A stretch of DNA of 11,353 nt. It comes from Deltaproteobacteria bacterium RIFOXYA12_FULL_61_11. Its GTDB lineage: Bacteria; Bdellovibrionota_F; JAHFAK01; YA12-FULL-61-11. Positions 1 to 6,072 of the stretch are shown here, piece by piece. The stretch spans positions 1 through 11,353 of the forward strand of contig MGSU01000038.1 of NCBI GenBank assembly GCA_001799195.1. The letters run 5' to 3'. The notes below the pieces were generated by a model. It worked only from the letters and a program-made list of their open reading frames with translations. It was not told the origin of the DNA and searched no databases. Position 1 is the stretch's first letter. Each line of letters opens with the position of its first letter. A program made the position numbers and the translations under genes.

Positions 1-333
1 TACAGCAGTATTGGGGCCACCCTGTTACTCTTCATAGTATCTTGATCTTCTTCAGGAACTGAAGCTGTTCCTTTGCAGGGATTCGTGATGCCGATTCGAC
101 CCTTCGAAGTCCGACCTGGAATATGACCTGGAATATTGGAAGAACAGGGCCATTGCCGAAGACACCCAGCGCCTCTGGCGGATCGAGCCCCAGGAGGTCC
201 CCCTGTGCCCGCCTGAGGGGCAACGTCCTTCTTGCCCCCCTGTTCGCAATGTCATTGCATTGACGCTCCGGCCGAGGTATGGTTCTCGTCCGTCACTGAA
301 ACGTTGCGATGGAGCCTCTACCGCGGAGTGCGC
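1..333. other. Leader region with no convincing intact gene
   Basis: I see no intact gene here. Three local structures stand out. CTTCAG-GAA-CTGAAG at 50-64 is a 6-bp hairpin. A perfect 12-bp tandem duplication lies at 113-136. An imperfect 14-bp dyad (GTCA-TTGCAT-TGAC, 12 of 14 positions symmetric) lies at 251-264. A + strand frame open from 89 reads like protein around 113-199 (DLEYDLEYWKNRAIAEDTQR), but it follows a stop at 86-88, has no ATG, and runs out of frame into the next gene, so it may be a gene remnant. TTGACG at 260-265 resembles a -35 box, but I found no good -10 box at 16-18 bp. The promoter of the downstream regulator must lie here or further upstream. Confidence 0.5.
113..136. 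repeat. Perfect 12-bp tandem duplication
   Basis: The unit GACCTGGAATAT occurs twice head to tail (113-124 and 125-136) with no mismatch. Because 12 is a multiple of three, it adds four codons (Asp-Leu-Glu-Tyr) in the + strand frame and keeps that frame open. It could be a recent slippage duplication or a pair of protein-binding half-sites. The sequence does not decide between these. Confidence 0.85.
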
Positions 334-1692
334 ATGGAAAAAGTCAGAGTGCTGCTCTACGACGACGACGAGATCTATAAGAGCAGGCTGCTCAACTACC
401 TCAAGTCGGCAGGTTGCGCTACCGAGATCGTCGAAGACGGCGTCTCGCTGTGTGCAGCGGCCCAACGCGAAAAGACCGACCTCGTGGTACTCAGCGAGCA
501 CATGGCCCAACGCAATGCCCTGTCGGTCTTGCAGATCCTCGCAGAACTCATGCCGACAGTGCCGGTCTTCCTGCTCCACGAGAGCGACGGACAACACTTG
601 CAGCAACATAGTGCAGCCCACAGCGGGATCCGCCTCCTGCGCAAGCCCTTCCAACTCCAACCCTACGAAGCCGAATTCGCCGCCCTCCTCGCCGCCGCCA
701 GGACCCCGACGAACAAAACGCCACCGGCCCTGTCCGACGAGATCAAGGGCGATCATTCCTCGATCCAACAGCTCTTCCGGCTCATCGAACGCGTCGCCGG
801 TTCGGACAGTACCGTCCTGGTGCTGGGCGACAGCGGCACGGGCAAAGAACTCGTCGCCAGGGCCATCCACCGGCGCAGTCAACGCCGGGACCAACGCATG
901 GTCGCCGTGAACTGCGGGGCCATTCCCGAGAACCTGCTCGAGAGCGAGCTGTTCGGCCATGTCAAGGGAGCCTTCACCGGCGCGCTCTATGCCCGGGAGG
1001 GCCGCTTCCTGCAGGCCGACAAGGGAACCCTCTTCCTGGACGAGATCGCCGAAATGAGCCTGCCGATGCAGGTCAAATTGTTGCGGGTCCTCCAGGAGCG
1101 CTGTTTCGAACCGGTCGGTGGCTCGACCACGGTCTCGGTGGACGTCCGGGTCATCGCCGCGACCAACCGCGACCTGGAACAGATGGTCGCCGAGGGCCGC
1201 TTCCGCAAAGACCTCTTCTACCGGCTCAATGTCGTGCCCCTTTCCCTGCCCCGCCTCGCCGAGCGCCGCAGCGATATCCCCTGCCTCGCCGAGCACTTCC
1301 TGCAACGCTTCTCCTCCAAGAATCACCTGCCGATACCGGGGTTCAGCAAAGCAGCGATCGAGGTCCTCATCGCGTACCCCTGGCCGGGCAACGTGCGCGA
1401 ACTGGAGAACCTGGTCGAGCGGGTCACCGTGTTCAAGGGAGAGGGCCTCATCGAACTCGAAGACCTGCCCGATTCCATCCGCTTCCCCGGGATCAAAGCC
1501 GGCAGTGGAGGCACTCTCGAACTGACGAAAGAGGGCCTCGACCTCAACGCCACCCTCGAACGCCTGGAGAACGACCTCATCCTGCAAGCTCTGGCCATGA
1601 CCGGTGGAAACAAGCAACAGGCCGCCAATTTGCTCGGACTCAACCGGACCACCCTGGTCGAGAAACTCAAGAAGAAGAAGCTCCAGTTCTGA
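334..1692 (+). CDS. NtrC-family sigma54-dependent activator with degenerate receiver domain
   Basis: This 452-residue protein has the three-domain plan of NtrC-type enhancer-binding proteins. A receiver-like domain (about 4-120) keeps the acidic pocket (Asp11, Asp12) and the lysine (Lys104 in RKPF), but the phospho-acceptor position is Ser54 and the usual switch Thr/Ser at 82 is His. The AAA+ domain (about 135-370) looks fully active: Walker A GDSGTGKE 165-172, sigma54-contacting GAFTGA 212-217, Walker B GTLFLDE 231-237, ATNRD 276-280, FRKDLFYRL 290-298 and WPGNVRE 350-356. A Fis-type helix-turn-helix occupies about 413-447. It should remodel sigma54 RNA polymerase, perhaps constitutively or by a signal other than phosphorylation. 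ATG 334 is chosen because the receiver begins at once and GGAG sits at 325-328. An upstream extension to 232 is open but lacks domain content. No histidine kinase gene is adjacent; the motor cluster 189 bp downstream is the obvious candidate target. Confidence 0.93.
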   Translation: MEKVRVLLYDDDEIYKSRLLNYLKSAGCATEIVEDGVSLCAAAQREKTDLVVLSEHMAQRNALSVLQILAELMPTVPVFLLHESDGQHLQQHSAAHSGIRLLRKPFQLQPYEAEFAALLAAARTPTNKTPPALSDEIKGDHSSIQQLFRLIERVAGSDSTVLVLGDSGTGKELVARAIHRRSQRRDQRMVAVNCGAIPENLLESELFGHVKGAFTGALYAREGRFLQADKGTLFLDEIAEMSLPMQVKLLRVLQERCFEPVGGSTTVSVDVRVIAATNRDLEQMVAEGRFRKDLFYRLNVVPLSLPRLAERRSDIPCLAEHFLQRFSSKNHLPIPGFSKAAIEVLIAYPWPGNVRELENLVERVTVFKGEGLIELEDLPDSIRFPGIKAGSGGTLELTKEGLDLNATLERLENDLILQALAMTGGNKQQAANLLGLNRTTLVEKLKKKKLQF

Positions 1693-1716
1693 GGATCAAC
1701 GCATAGTCTTCCGATG

Positions 1717-1726
1717 CAACATGTTG
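1717..1726. promoter_or_regulatory. Perfect palindrome, possible activator site
   Basis: CAACATGTTG is a perfect 10-bp palindrome in the spacer behind the activator gene. It is centred about 120 bp upstream of the start site implied by the candidate sigma54 promoter, within the usual range for enhancer-binding-protein sites. Assignment to the neighbouring activator is inference. Confidence 0.3.
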
Positions 1727-1741
1727 AAATCTCAATTCGTC

Positions 1742-1760
1742 TTTTCCAGTGGCAGGAAAA
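1742..1760. promoter_or_regulatory. Inverted repeat TTTTCC-N7-GGAAAA, possible activator site
   Basis: Two perfect 6-bp arms, TTTTCC (1742-1747) and GGAAAA (1755-1760), flank a 7-base spacer, giving a 19-bp dyad typical in size for a helix-turn-helix dimer site. It lies about 90 bp upstream of the inferred sigma54 start site. As RNA it would be a weak hairpin with no U tract, so it is a poor terminator candidate. Confidence 0.35.
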
Positions 1761-1815
1761 TCTAGCTCTTCATGCGCGAATAGGCTTGCAATTACTTCGG
1801 GTTTTCTCCAGAATT

Positions 1816-1831
1816 GGGCCCTGGATTAGCT
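1816..1831 (+). promoter_or_regulatory. Candidate sigma54 (-24/-12) promoter for the motor cluster
   Basis: The stretch GGGCCCTGGATTAGCT can be aligned with the sigma54 consensus TGGCACG-N4-TTGCW. It has the required GG (1817-1818) and GC (1829-1830) exactly 12 bases apart, plus further matches at C1819, C1821, T1827 and T1831; the first T, the A and G of the -24 box and the second T of the -12 box mismatch. Transcription would start near 1842, leaving a leader of about 40 bases before the ATG at 1882. The upstream sigma54 activator gene makes this reading more likely. No convincing sigma70 pair was seen in the same spacer. Confidence 0.4.
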
Positions 1832-1832
1832 T

Positions 1833-1849
1833 ATAGTTATTTCAACTAT
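1833..1849. promoter_or_regulatory. Inverted repeat at the inferred transcription start
   Basis: ATAGTT (1833-1838) and AACTAT (1844-1849) are perfect 6-bp arms around a 5-base spacer. The dyad covers the start site predicted from the candidate sigma54 promoter, so it could be a repressor operator or a weak 5' mRNA hairpin. It is AT-rich and a chance origin is possible. Confidence 0.25.
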
Positions 1850-1881
1850 TTATCAGTTCAGGTCAGAGGGAGGTCGTGCAA

Positions 1882-2568
1882 ATGGGCATTTTGAGGGTCA
1901 TGGAATCCGGTGGCGGATTTATGTGGTGGATTCTGCTCGCATTGCTCTTCGGTGTGGCCATCGCGCTCGAACGCCTCTTCATGGTCATGATTCGCTACAA
2001 CGTCAACGGTAACGACCTGATGATCAAGGTCCGCAAGAGCATCCTCGGCAACAAGCTCAATCGCGCCGTGGCCATCTGTGACGGGAAACCCCACGCGGCC
2101 CTGTCCATGGTCTTCAAGGCCGGTCTCCTGGCGATCGAGAAACCGGTCGCAGACATCGAGAAGGCGGTCGAGGATGCCTCGCTCGAGGCGATCCAAAAGA
2201 TCCAGACCCGCACGTCCTATCTCGGCACCATTGCCAACGTCGCCACCCTGCTCGGGCTGCTCGGGACCATTTTCGGTCTGATCGACTCCTTCGAATCGGT
2301 CGGCGCGGCCTCGGCCGAAGAGCGGCAAACCCTCCTCGCCGCCGGTATCTCCGTGGCCATGTATACCACCGCCTTCGGTCTGCTCGTGGCCATCCCCCTG
2401 CTCCTCATGTTCTCCATCATCAGCGGCAAGACCACGGCGATCATCGACGAGATCGACCTCTACGGCAGCAAGGTCCTGGACCTGATCAAAACGGCGAAAG
2501 AAGGGAAACTGCCGATCGAGGGTGGTGCGACCCCTGAAAAAGCGGGCGGCGAATTCGACGACATGTGA
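1882..2568 (+). CDS. MotA/TolQ/ExbB-family proton-channel motor subunit (AglR-like)
   Basis: This 228-residue inner-membrane protein has the family's three transmembrane segments: about 14-38 (WWILLALLFGVAIALERLF), 114-136 and 155-180. The two hallmark stretches are clear: LLGLLGTIFGL (123-133, with Thr129 in the channel) and AAGISVAMYTTAFGLLVAIP (153-172, with Thr162 and Thr163). Family members form a pentamer around a TolR/ExbD-type dimer and convert proton flow into movement of envelope partners. Start: ATG 1882 has GAGGGAGG (1866-1873) eight bases upstream; the in-frame GTG at 1876 is too close to that site. It is the first gene of the cluster, with two ExbD-like genes directly after it, the same order as the Myxococcus aglRQS motor. 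The family assignment is firm; equating it with AglR rather than TolQ or ExbB rests on context. Confidence 0.93.
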   Translation: MGILRVMESGGGFMWWILLALLFGVAIALERLFMVMIRYNVNGNDLMIKVRKSILGNKLNRAVAICDGKPHAALSMVFKAGLLAIEKPVADIEKAVEDASLEAIQKIQTRTSYLGTIANVATLLGLLGTIFGLIDSFESVGAASAEERQTLLAAGISVAMYTTAFGLLVAIPLLLMFSIISGKTTAIIDEIDLYGSKVLDLIKTAKEGKLPIEGGATPEKAGGEFDDM

Positions 2569-2588
2569 CCGCAGTGGGGGAGTAAATC

Positions 2589-3113
2589 ATGGGCAAGGCT
2601 TCGGACAGGTCACGGACCAACAAGGATCCAGCGCTGACCATGTTCCCGATGATGAACCTGATGGTGATCCTCGTTCCCTTTCTCTTGACCTCGGCGGCGT
2701 TCTACCACATGGCCATCGTCAACACGACGGTCCTCACCGACAACCCCGAGACCGGGAAGATCCAGGACACCCAAATCATCCCCCTCGACCTGTATCTCTA
2801 CCTCAAGGCCGAAGGTCTCACACTCGAGTCCTCGCGTCCCATGTACGAGGGCAAGAGCCGCGTCGATTTCCCCATGTTGCCACCGGGTAACACCTACGAT
2901 TTCCCAGGGCTACGCGACATCCTCATCAAGGTGAAGACCGAGAACGAGCTCGTCACCACCATGTTCATCTTGGCCGACCCCGGGGTGACCTACGACAATG
3001 TCATCAAGGCCATCGATCACTGTCGCGACGACGGTAAACCGGTCCCTAGTCCCGAGGGTCCGCCCATGCCGCGCGAGCTGTTTCCCAAGGTCACCATCAT
3101 GCGTGCGCAATAG
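2589..3113 (+). CDS. ExbD/TolR-family protein with Asn in place of the channel Asp
   Basis: A 174-residue bitopic inner-membrane protein has a short basic cytoplasmic N-terminus, one transmembrane helix (about 18-42) and a periplasmic domain. In ExbD and TolR the helix starts with a conserved aspartate that carries the proton. Here the aligned motif is PMMNLMVILVPFLL, with Asn23 (codon AAC, 2655-2657) where Asp is expected, and Pro30 inside the helix. The C-terminal part (about 104-172, LRDILIKVKTENELVTTMFILADPGVTYDNVIKAIDHCRDDG) fits the ExbD fold. It probably pairs with the next gene product in a mixed dimer inside the TolQ-like ring. Alone it should not conduct protons. GGGGGAG at 2576-2582 is its ribosome site, and 20 bases separate it from the previous gene. 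Confidence 0.88.
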   Translation: MGKASDRSRTNKDPALTMFPMMNLMVILVPFLLTSAAFYHMAIVNTTVLTDNPETGKIQDTQIIPLDLYLYLKAEGLTLESSRPMYEGKSRVDFPMLPPGNTYDFPGLRDILIKVKTENELVTTMFILADPGVTYDNVIKAIDHCRDDGKPVPSPEGPPMPRELFPKVTIMRAQ

Positions 3114-3124
3114 GCAGGTAGGTC

Positions 3125-3688
3125 ATGAGAAAGACGATCAGCAGCAAGCGGGGGTCGAGAAGGAATCGCATCCAGGATATCGATCTGAACATCACCTCCA
3201 TGATGGACATCTTCACCATCCTCCTCGTCTTCCTGCTCAAGAGCTATTCCGTAACCGAGGCCGTGCTCATCGCCCCCAAAGACGTGGCCCTGCCGACCTC
3301 GACCTCCCAGATCGACCCCAAGGTCTCCATTGACATCCAGATCTCGAAGACCAGCGTGGTCTTTGACGGCAAACCCGTCGTGGCGGTCATCGACGGCAAG
3401 ATCGACCGCTCGTACTACGACGAGAACAACCTCATCGCGCCGTTGCTCAAGGTCATCCAAGACAAGCTCAAGTCCTTCGAATACATTGCCCAACTCCGGC
3501 AGGACAATGCCCCTCAAGTCGAAGATACCGGCGAAGAGGGAGAGGAGGAGGACGAAACCGCCGAGAAATCAATTCTTGTCATGGCGCACAAAGAGTTGGA
3601 CTTCAAAGTGGTCGAGGACGTGCTCTACACCGCGGCCGGAGCCGGCGTCGGCAAGTTCCGGTTCGCCGTCCAGAAGCTCGGAGAGTAG
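3125..3688 (+). CDS. ExbD/TolR-family protein with intact channel Asp and acidic insertion
   Basis: This 187-residue protein has a basic N-terminus (1-18), one transmembrane helix (about 23-45, NITSMMDIFTILLVFLL) and a periplasmic ExbD-like domain. Asp28 occupies the conserved proton-binding position, so this is probably the active stator partner of the TolQ-like protein, complementing the Asn paralogue encoded just upstream. Canonical TolR/ExbD proteins are about 140 residues. The extra length comes largely from a segment rich in Glu and Asp (about 132-147, TGEEGEEEDETAE) inserted before the final alpha-beta unit (154-185), which may be a flexible loop or a cation- or partner-binding patch. 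The gene starts 11 bases after the previous stop and has AGG at 3116-3118. In aglRQS terms it occupies the third position (AglS), but I would not transfer the name. Confidence 0.9.
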   Translation: MRKTISSKRGSRRNRIQDIDLNITSMMDIFTILLVFLLKSYSVTEAVLIAPKDVALPTSTSQIDPKVSIDIQISKTSVVFDGKPVVAVIDGKIDRSYYDENNLIAPLLKVIQDKLKSFEYIAQLRQDNAPQVEDTGEEGEEEDETAEKSILVMAHKELDFKVVEDVLYTAAGAGVGKFRFAVQKLGE

Positions 3689-3706
3689 CCACAGGGGGCA
3701 GGGACG

Positions 3707-4414
3707 ATGAAAGTACTAGCACCAACGCTTGCGCTCTTCGTGTGCGCGGCGCTCTTGCTCGCCACCCCGGGATGGGGTCAGGATTTCGACGAGTACGAGG
3801 ATGAACTGATCCTGCCCACCGACGAAGAAGCGGTGAACGTGGTCCAGAAGAAGCGGTATCTCAAGCGCGGCAAGGTCGAGATCACCCCCAAGGGAGGCAT
3901 TGTCGTCAACGACAACTTCCTCAAGGTCAACCCGGTGGGCCTGACCTTCGACATCTTCTTCTCCGAGTACTGGGCGCTCGAACTCGAGGGCCTCTATGTC
4001 ATCACCAGCAAGACCTCCTTCACCGAGTACCTCGAGCAGGACTTCGACATCGTGCCCGAGTACAACAGCCAGACCTGGCAGGGCATCGGCTCCCTGCAGT
4101 GGTGTCCCCTCTACGGCAAGATGAGTTTCCTGGCCGGGACCATCATTCCCTACGACATGTTCTTCACCCTCGGCGGAGGTATGGTCGGGACCGATTCCGG
4201 CGCCTACCCCCTCGGCTCCTTCGGTTTCGGTCAACGTTTTTTCCTCTTCCCGCTCCTCGTGCTGCGTTTCGACCTGAAGTTCAATTACATCAAAGAGAAA
4301 ATCCAGGTGCTCGATCCGACCACCGGCAACGCGATCGAAGGCGAGCTGCGCCCCAACGACAAGTTCGACTTCGGGGTGTTCGGCGGCCTCAGCCTGTTCC
4401 TGCCGACCTTCTGA
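3707..4414 (+). CDS. Small outer-membrane beta-barrel protein (myxobacterial OMP type)
   Basis: A 235-residue exported protein. Residues 1-24 form a signal peptide (hydrophobic LALFVCAALLLATPGWG, likely cut before Gln25), followed by an acidic linker (26-42). From about 47 the chain alternates polar and hydrophobic residues in short strands (KVEITPKGGIVVND; WALELEGLYVI; FFTLGGGMVG; LLVLRFDLKFNYI; FDFGVFGGLSLFLPTF), and it ends in phenylalanine, the usual BAM assembly signal. The stretch VVQKKRYLKRGKVEIT...VNDNF resembles what I recall of a short barrel family common in myxobacteria that includes GltA/GltB-like proteins; a profile search would be needed to confirm this. It probably provides the outer-membrane contact of the machine. 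GGGGGCAGGG precedes the ATG, and the gap to the ExbD gene is 18 bases. Confidence 0.8.
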   Translation: MKVLAPTLALFVCAALLLATPGWGQDFDEYEDELILPTDEEAVNVVQKKRYLKRGKVEITPKGGIVVNDNFLKVNPVGLTFDIFFSEYWALELEGLYVITSKTSFTEYLEQDFDIVPEYNSQTWQGIGSLQWCPLYGKMSFLAGTIIPYDMFFTLGGGMVGTDSGAYPLGSFGFGQRFFLFPLLVLRFDLKFNYIKEKIQVLDPTTGNAIEGELRPNDKFDFGVFGGLSLFLPTF

Positions 4415-4424
4415 GGGGGACCCC

Positions 4425-5993
4425 ATGACCCGCATCCTTCTCGTCCTCCTGCTGGGCTTCGCGGTTGCCGTCACCTCGGTCGAAGCCGCCAAGAAGAAAC
4501 GCGATCGCCGCGAAGAAGGCGAGGACGAAGCCCCTTCCTCGGAGCTCGACATCTCCCGCGAGATCGACCTGGTCATCGAAGAGTACTACCAGAGCGAAGA
4601 AGACTACCATTCGGCCTCCCACAAGCTCCTCTTCCTGGCCAAGAACGCGAAAAAAAAAAGGGATAGTGCCAAGGCCTATTACTATGTGGGGCGCTCCCTC
4701 TTGAAACTCGGGTTGGTCTACTCGGCCATTCCGTTTTTGATCAAGGCAATCTCCTCGGATAACCGGCACTATACTCCTCTCGCGCTCAAGGGACTGTTCC
4801 GCATTTCAGAATATCTCAAAGAAGACAAGTTCTTACACTCGGCCATGGAGGAACTCGACTACGATTACCTCCCCACCGAGAGCCGCGCGGAGGTCAACTA
4901 CTACCTCGGAAAATCCTACTTCGGCGATGAACTCTACGAGAAGGCGATGCGCAAGTTCCAGAAGGTCATCGCCGGCAGCCACTTCTTCAGCGCCTCGCTC
5001 TATTTCCGCGGTCTGATCTATTACAAGGACGGGAACCTCCAGAAGGCCGCGGAGTTCTTCAAGGAGATCCTGGACCTCGAAGGTGCCGAAGGTACCCTCG
5101 TCTATGACTTGGCGGCCCTGGCCCTCGGGAGACTCTATTACGAACTCCAAGCCTTCAGCCGCGCCATCACCGCGTACCGGCTGGTCACCAAGTGGAGTTC
5201 AGTCTGGCACGAGGCCCTGTTCGAGAGCAGTTGGGCCTATTTCATGGCCGGAAACCCCCAGAAGGCCCTGGGTAATCTGCATTCGGTCCACTCTCCTTTC
5301 TTCGACCGCTATTTCAATCCCGAGAGCTATCTGCTGAAAGCGATCATCTTCTACTCCTTCTGCTGGTACGGTGATGCCGACAAATCGGTGACGGATTTCC
5401 TGCAGCGCTACACCACCCTGTCCGCCTACATCTCCAAGCTGCAAGAGGTCTATGAACAGGCCGACCCGCAACAGGTTTTCCTCAGCCTCTCGAAGAAGGC
5501 TCAGAGCGGGGACCAGAAAGACGAATACTACAAGATGATCTTCAACTTCATCCTCACCGAGAAGACCTTCTCGAAGACCGTCCACCAGATCGACGTGCTC
5601 GAACGGGAACTCCAAGCCGACACCACGGCCCCCGATTTCTGGCAGCGGGAATTCTTCCCGCCGATCAAACAACAATTGATGAAGCGGCGCGAGGCCAAGG
5701 AGAAAGCCGCCGGCTTCTTCGTGCGCGACTTTTTAAAGAAAGACGCCATGGACCTCAAGAACCAGATCAACCAGGCGCAGATCATCCAACTCGAGATCAA
5801 GAGTTCGGAGATGACCCGGCTTGAGGAGAAGCTCCGGCAGCTCGGCCAGAAGACCGTGGAGAAGAAGGTCAAGGAGAAGGACATCCTGATCGATGTCGGG
5901 TTCGAGTTCTGGCCCTTCACCGGTGAATATTGGAAGGACGAGGTCGGTTACTACATCTATAACATCGTCAACATCTGCGCGAAGCAACAATGA
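4425..5993 (+). CDS. Periplasmic TPR protein with conserved C-terminal aromatic motif (GltC-like in context)
   Basis: A 522-residue exported protein: signal peptide 1-21 (TRILLVLLLGFAVAVTSVEA), a charged linker (22-40), then helical repeats of TPR type from about 44 to 345, for example YYLGKSYFGDELYEKAMRKFQKVI and SLYFRGLIYYKDGNLQKAAEFFKEIL. A long charged coiled-coil-like segment (about 410-485) leads to a C-terminal motif FEFWPFTGEYWKDEVGYY (493-510). TPR arrays usually act as binding scaffolds; placement after the barrel gene matches the GltA-GltB-GltC arrangement in Myxococcus, though homology was not tested. GAGGGGGA at 4413-4420 supports the start. Odd feature: codons 76-79 contain ten consecutive adenines (4650-4659) in a GC-rich gene; gain or loss of one A truncates the protein at 80 or 92 residues. 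Confidence 0.85.
   Translation: MTRILLVLLLGFAVAVTSVEAAKKKRDRREEGEDEAPSSELDISREIDLVIEEYYQSEEDYHSASHKLLFLAKNAKKKRDSAKAYYYVGRSLLKLGLVYSAIPFLIKAISSDNRHYTPLALKGLFRISEYLKEDKFLHSAMEELDYDYLPTESRAEVNYYLGKSYFGDELYEKAMRKFQKVIAGSHFFSASLYFRGLIYYKDGNLQKAAEFFKEILDLEGAEGTLVYDLAALALGRLYYELQAFSRAITAYRLVTKWSSVWHEALFESSWAYFMAGNPQKALGNLHSVHSPFFDRYFNPESYLLKAIIFYSFCWYGDADKSVTDFLQRYTTLSAYISKLQEVYEQADPQQVFLSLSKKAQSGDQKDEYYKMIFNFILTEKTFSKTVHQIDVLERELQADTTAPDFWQREFFPPIKQQLMKRREAKEKAAGFFVRDFLKKDAMDLKNQINQAQIIQLEIKSSEMTRLEEKLRQLGQKTVEKKVKEKDILIDVGFEFWPFTGEYWKDEVGYYIYNIVNICAKQQ
4650..4659 (+). repeat. Ten-adenine homopolymer inside the TPR gene
   Basis: The run of ten A followed by GGG encodes Lys-Lys-Lys-Arg (76-79). 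Gain of one A brings TAG in frame after five codons; loss of one A gives a stop (TGA) 17 codons after the start of the tract. It could support replication slippage or transcriptional slippage. The gene is in frame with exactly ten A in this sequence. Confidence 0.9.
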
Positions 5994-6027
5994 CAGCCCC
6001 GCAGTGGTCCCGGCCCCACGACCCCGA

Positions 6028-6051
6028 CCACGGCCTCGCAACCTGCCGTGG
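6028..6051 (+). other. Hairpin in the 79-bp gap between the two TPR genes
   Basis: CCACGGC (6028-6034) and GCCGTGG (6045-6051) are perfect 7-bp arms around a 10-base loop. No U-rich tail follows, so it is unlikely to be an intrinsic terminator. It lies 21 bases upstream of the next ATG and 7 bases from its GAGGA site, so it could be an mRNA processing, stability or translation-control element that sets different levels of the two proteins. Confidence 0.35.
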
Positions 6052-6072
6052 CCACCTCGAGGATTGCAGTCC

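Noticed and set aside
43-70. Partial inverted similarity between 43-70 and the 3' end of the activator gene (about 1676-1698)
   Set aside because: The match needs several gaps and mismatches and both stretches are rich in AAG/CTT; chance is the simplest explanation.
32-223. 63-residue - strand frame at the left edge
   Set aside because: It needs a TTG start, has no visible ribosome site and shows no family motif. The + strand frame through the same bases looks more protein-like.
232-333. N-terminal extension of the activator to 232
   Set aside because: The extra residues are unlike a receiver domain, and ATG 334 has a GGAG site and starts directly at the first receiver strand.
52-1617. 521-residue open frame on the - strand opposite the activator gene
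   Set aside because: It is the antisense shadow of a clear AAA+ activator in GC-rich DNA; the translation has no recognisable domain and low complexity. The same applies to the - strand frames at 5968-7644, 7681-8940 and 8937-10409.
1750-1766. TGGCAGG...TAGC as a sigma54 promoter
   Set aside because: The GG and GC are two bases too far apart for a -24/-12 element; the site at 1816-1831 has the correct spacing.
1771-1790. TTGCA at 1786-1790 as a -12 box
   Set aside because: There is no GG at the required position upstream (GC at 1776-1777), so only half of a sigma54 site is present.
5893-6072. N-terminal extension of the large TPR protein to 5893
   Set aside because: It would overlap the previous gene by about 100 bases, encodes a low-complexity Ser/Pro/Arg stretch, and would bury the signal peptide that begins at 6073.
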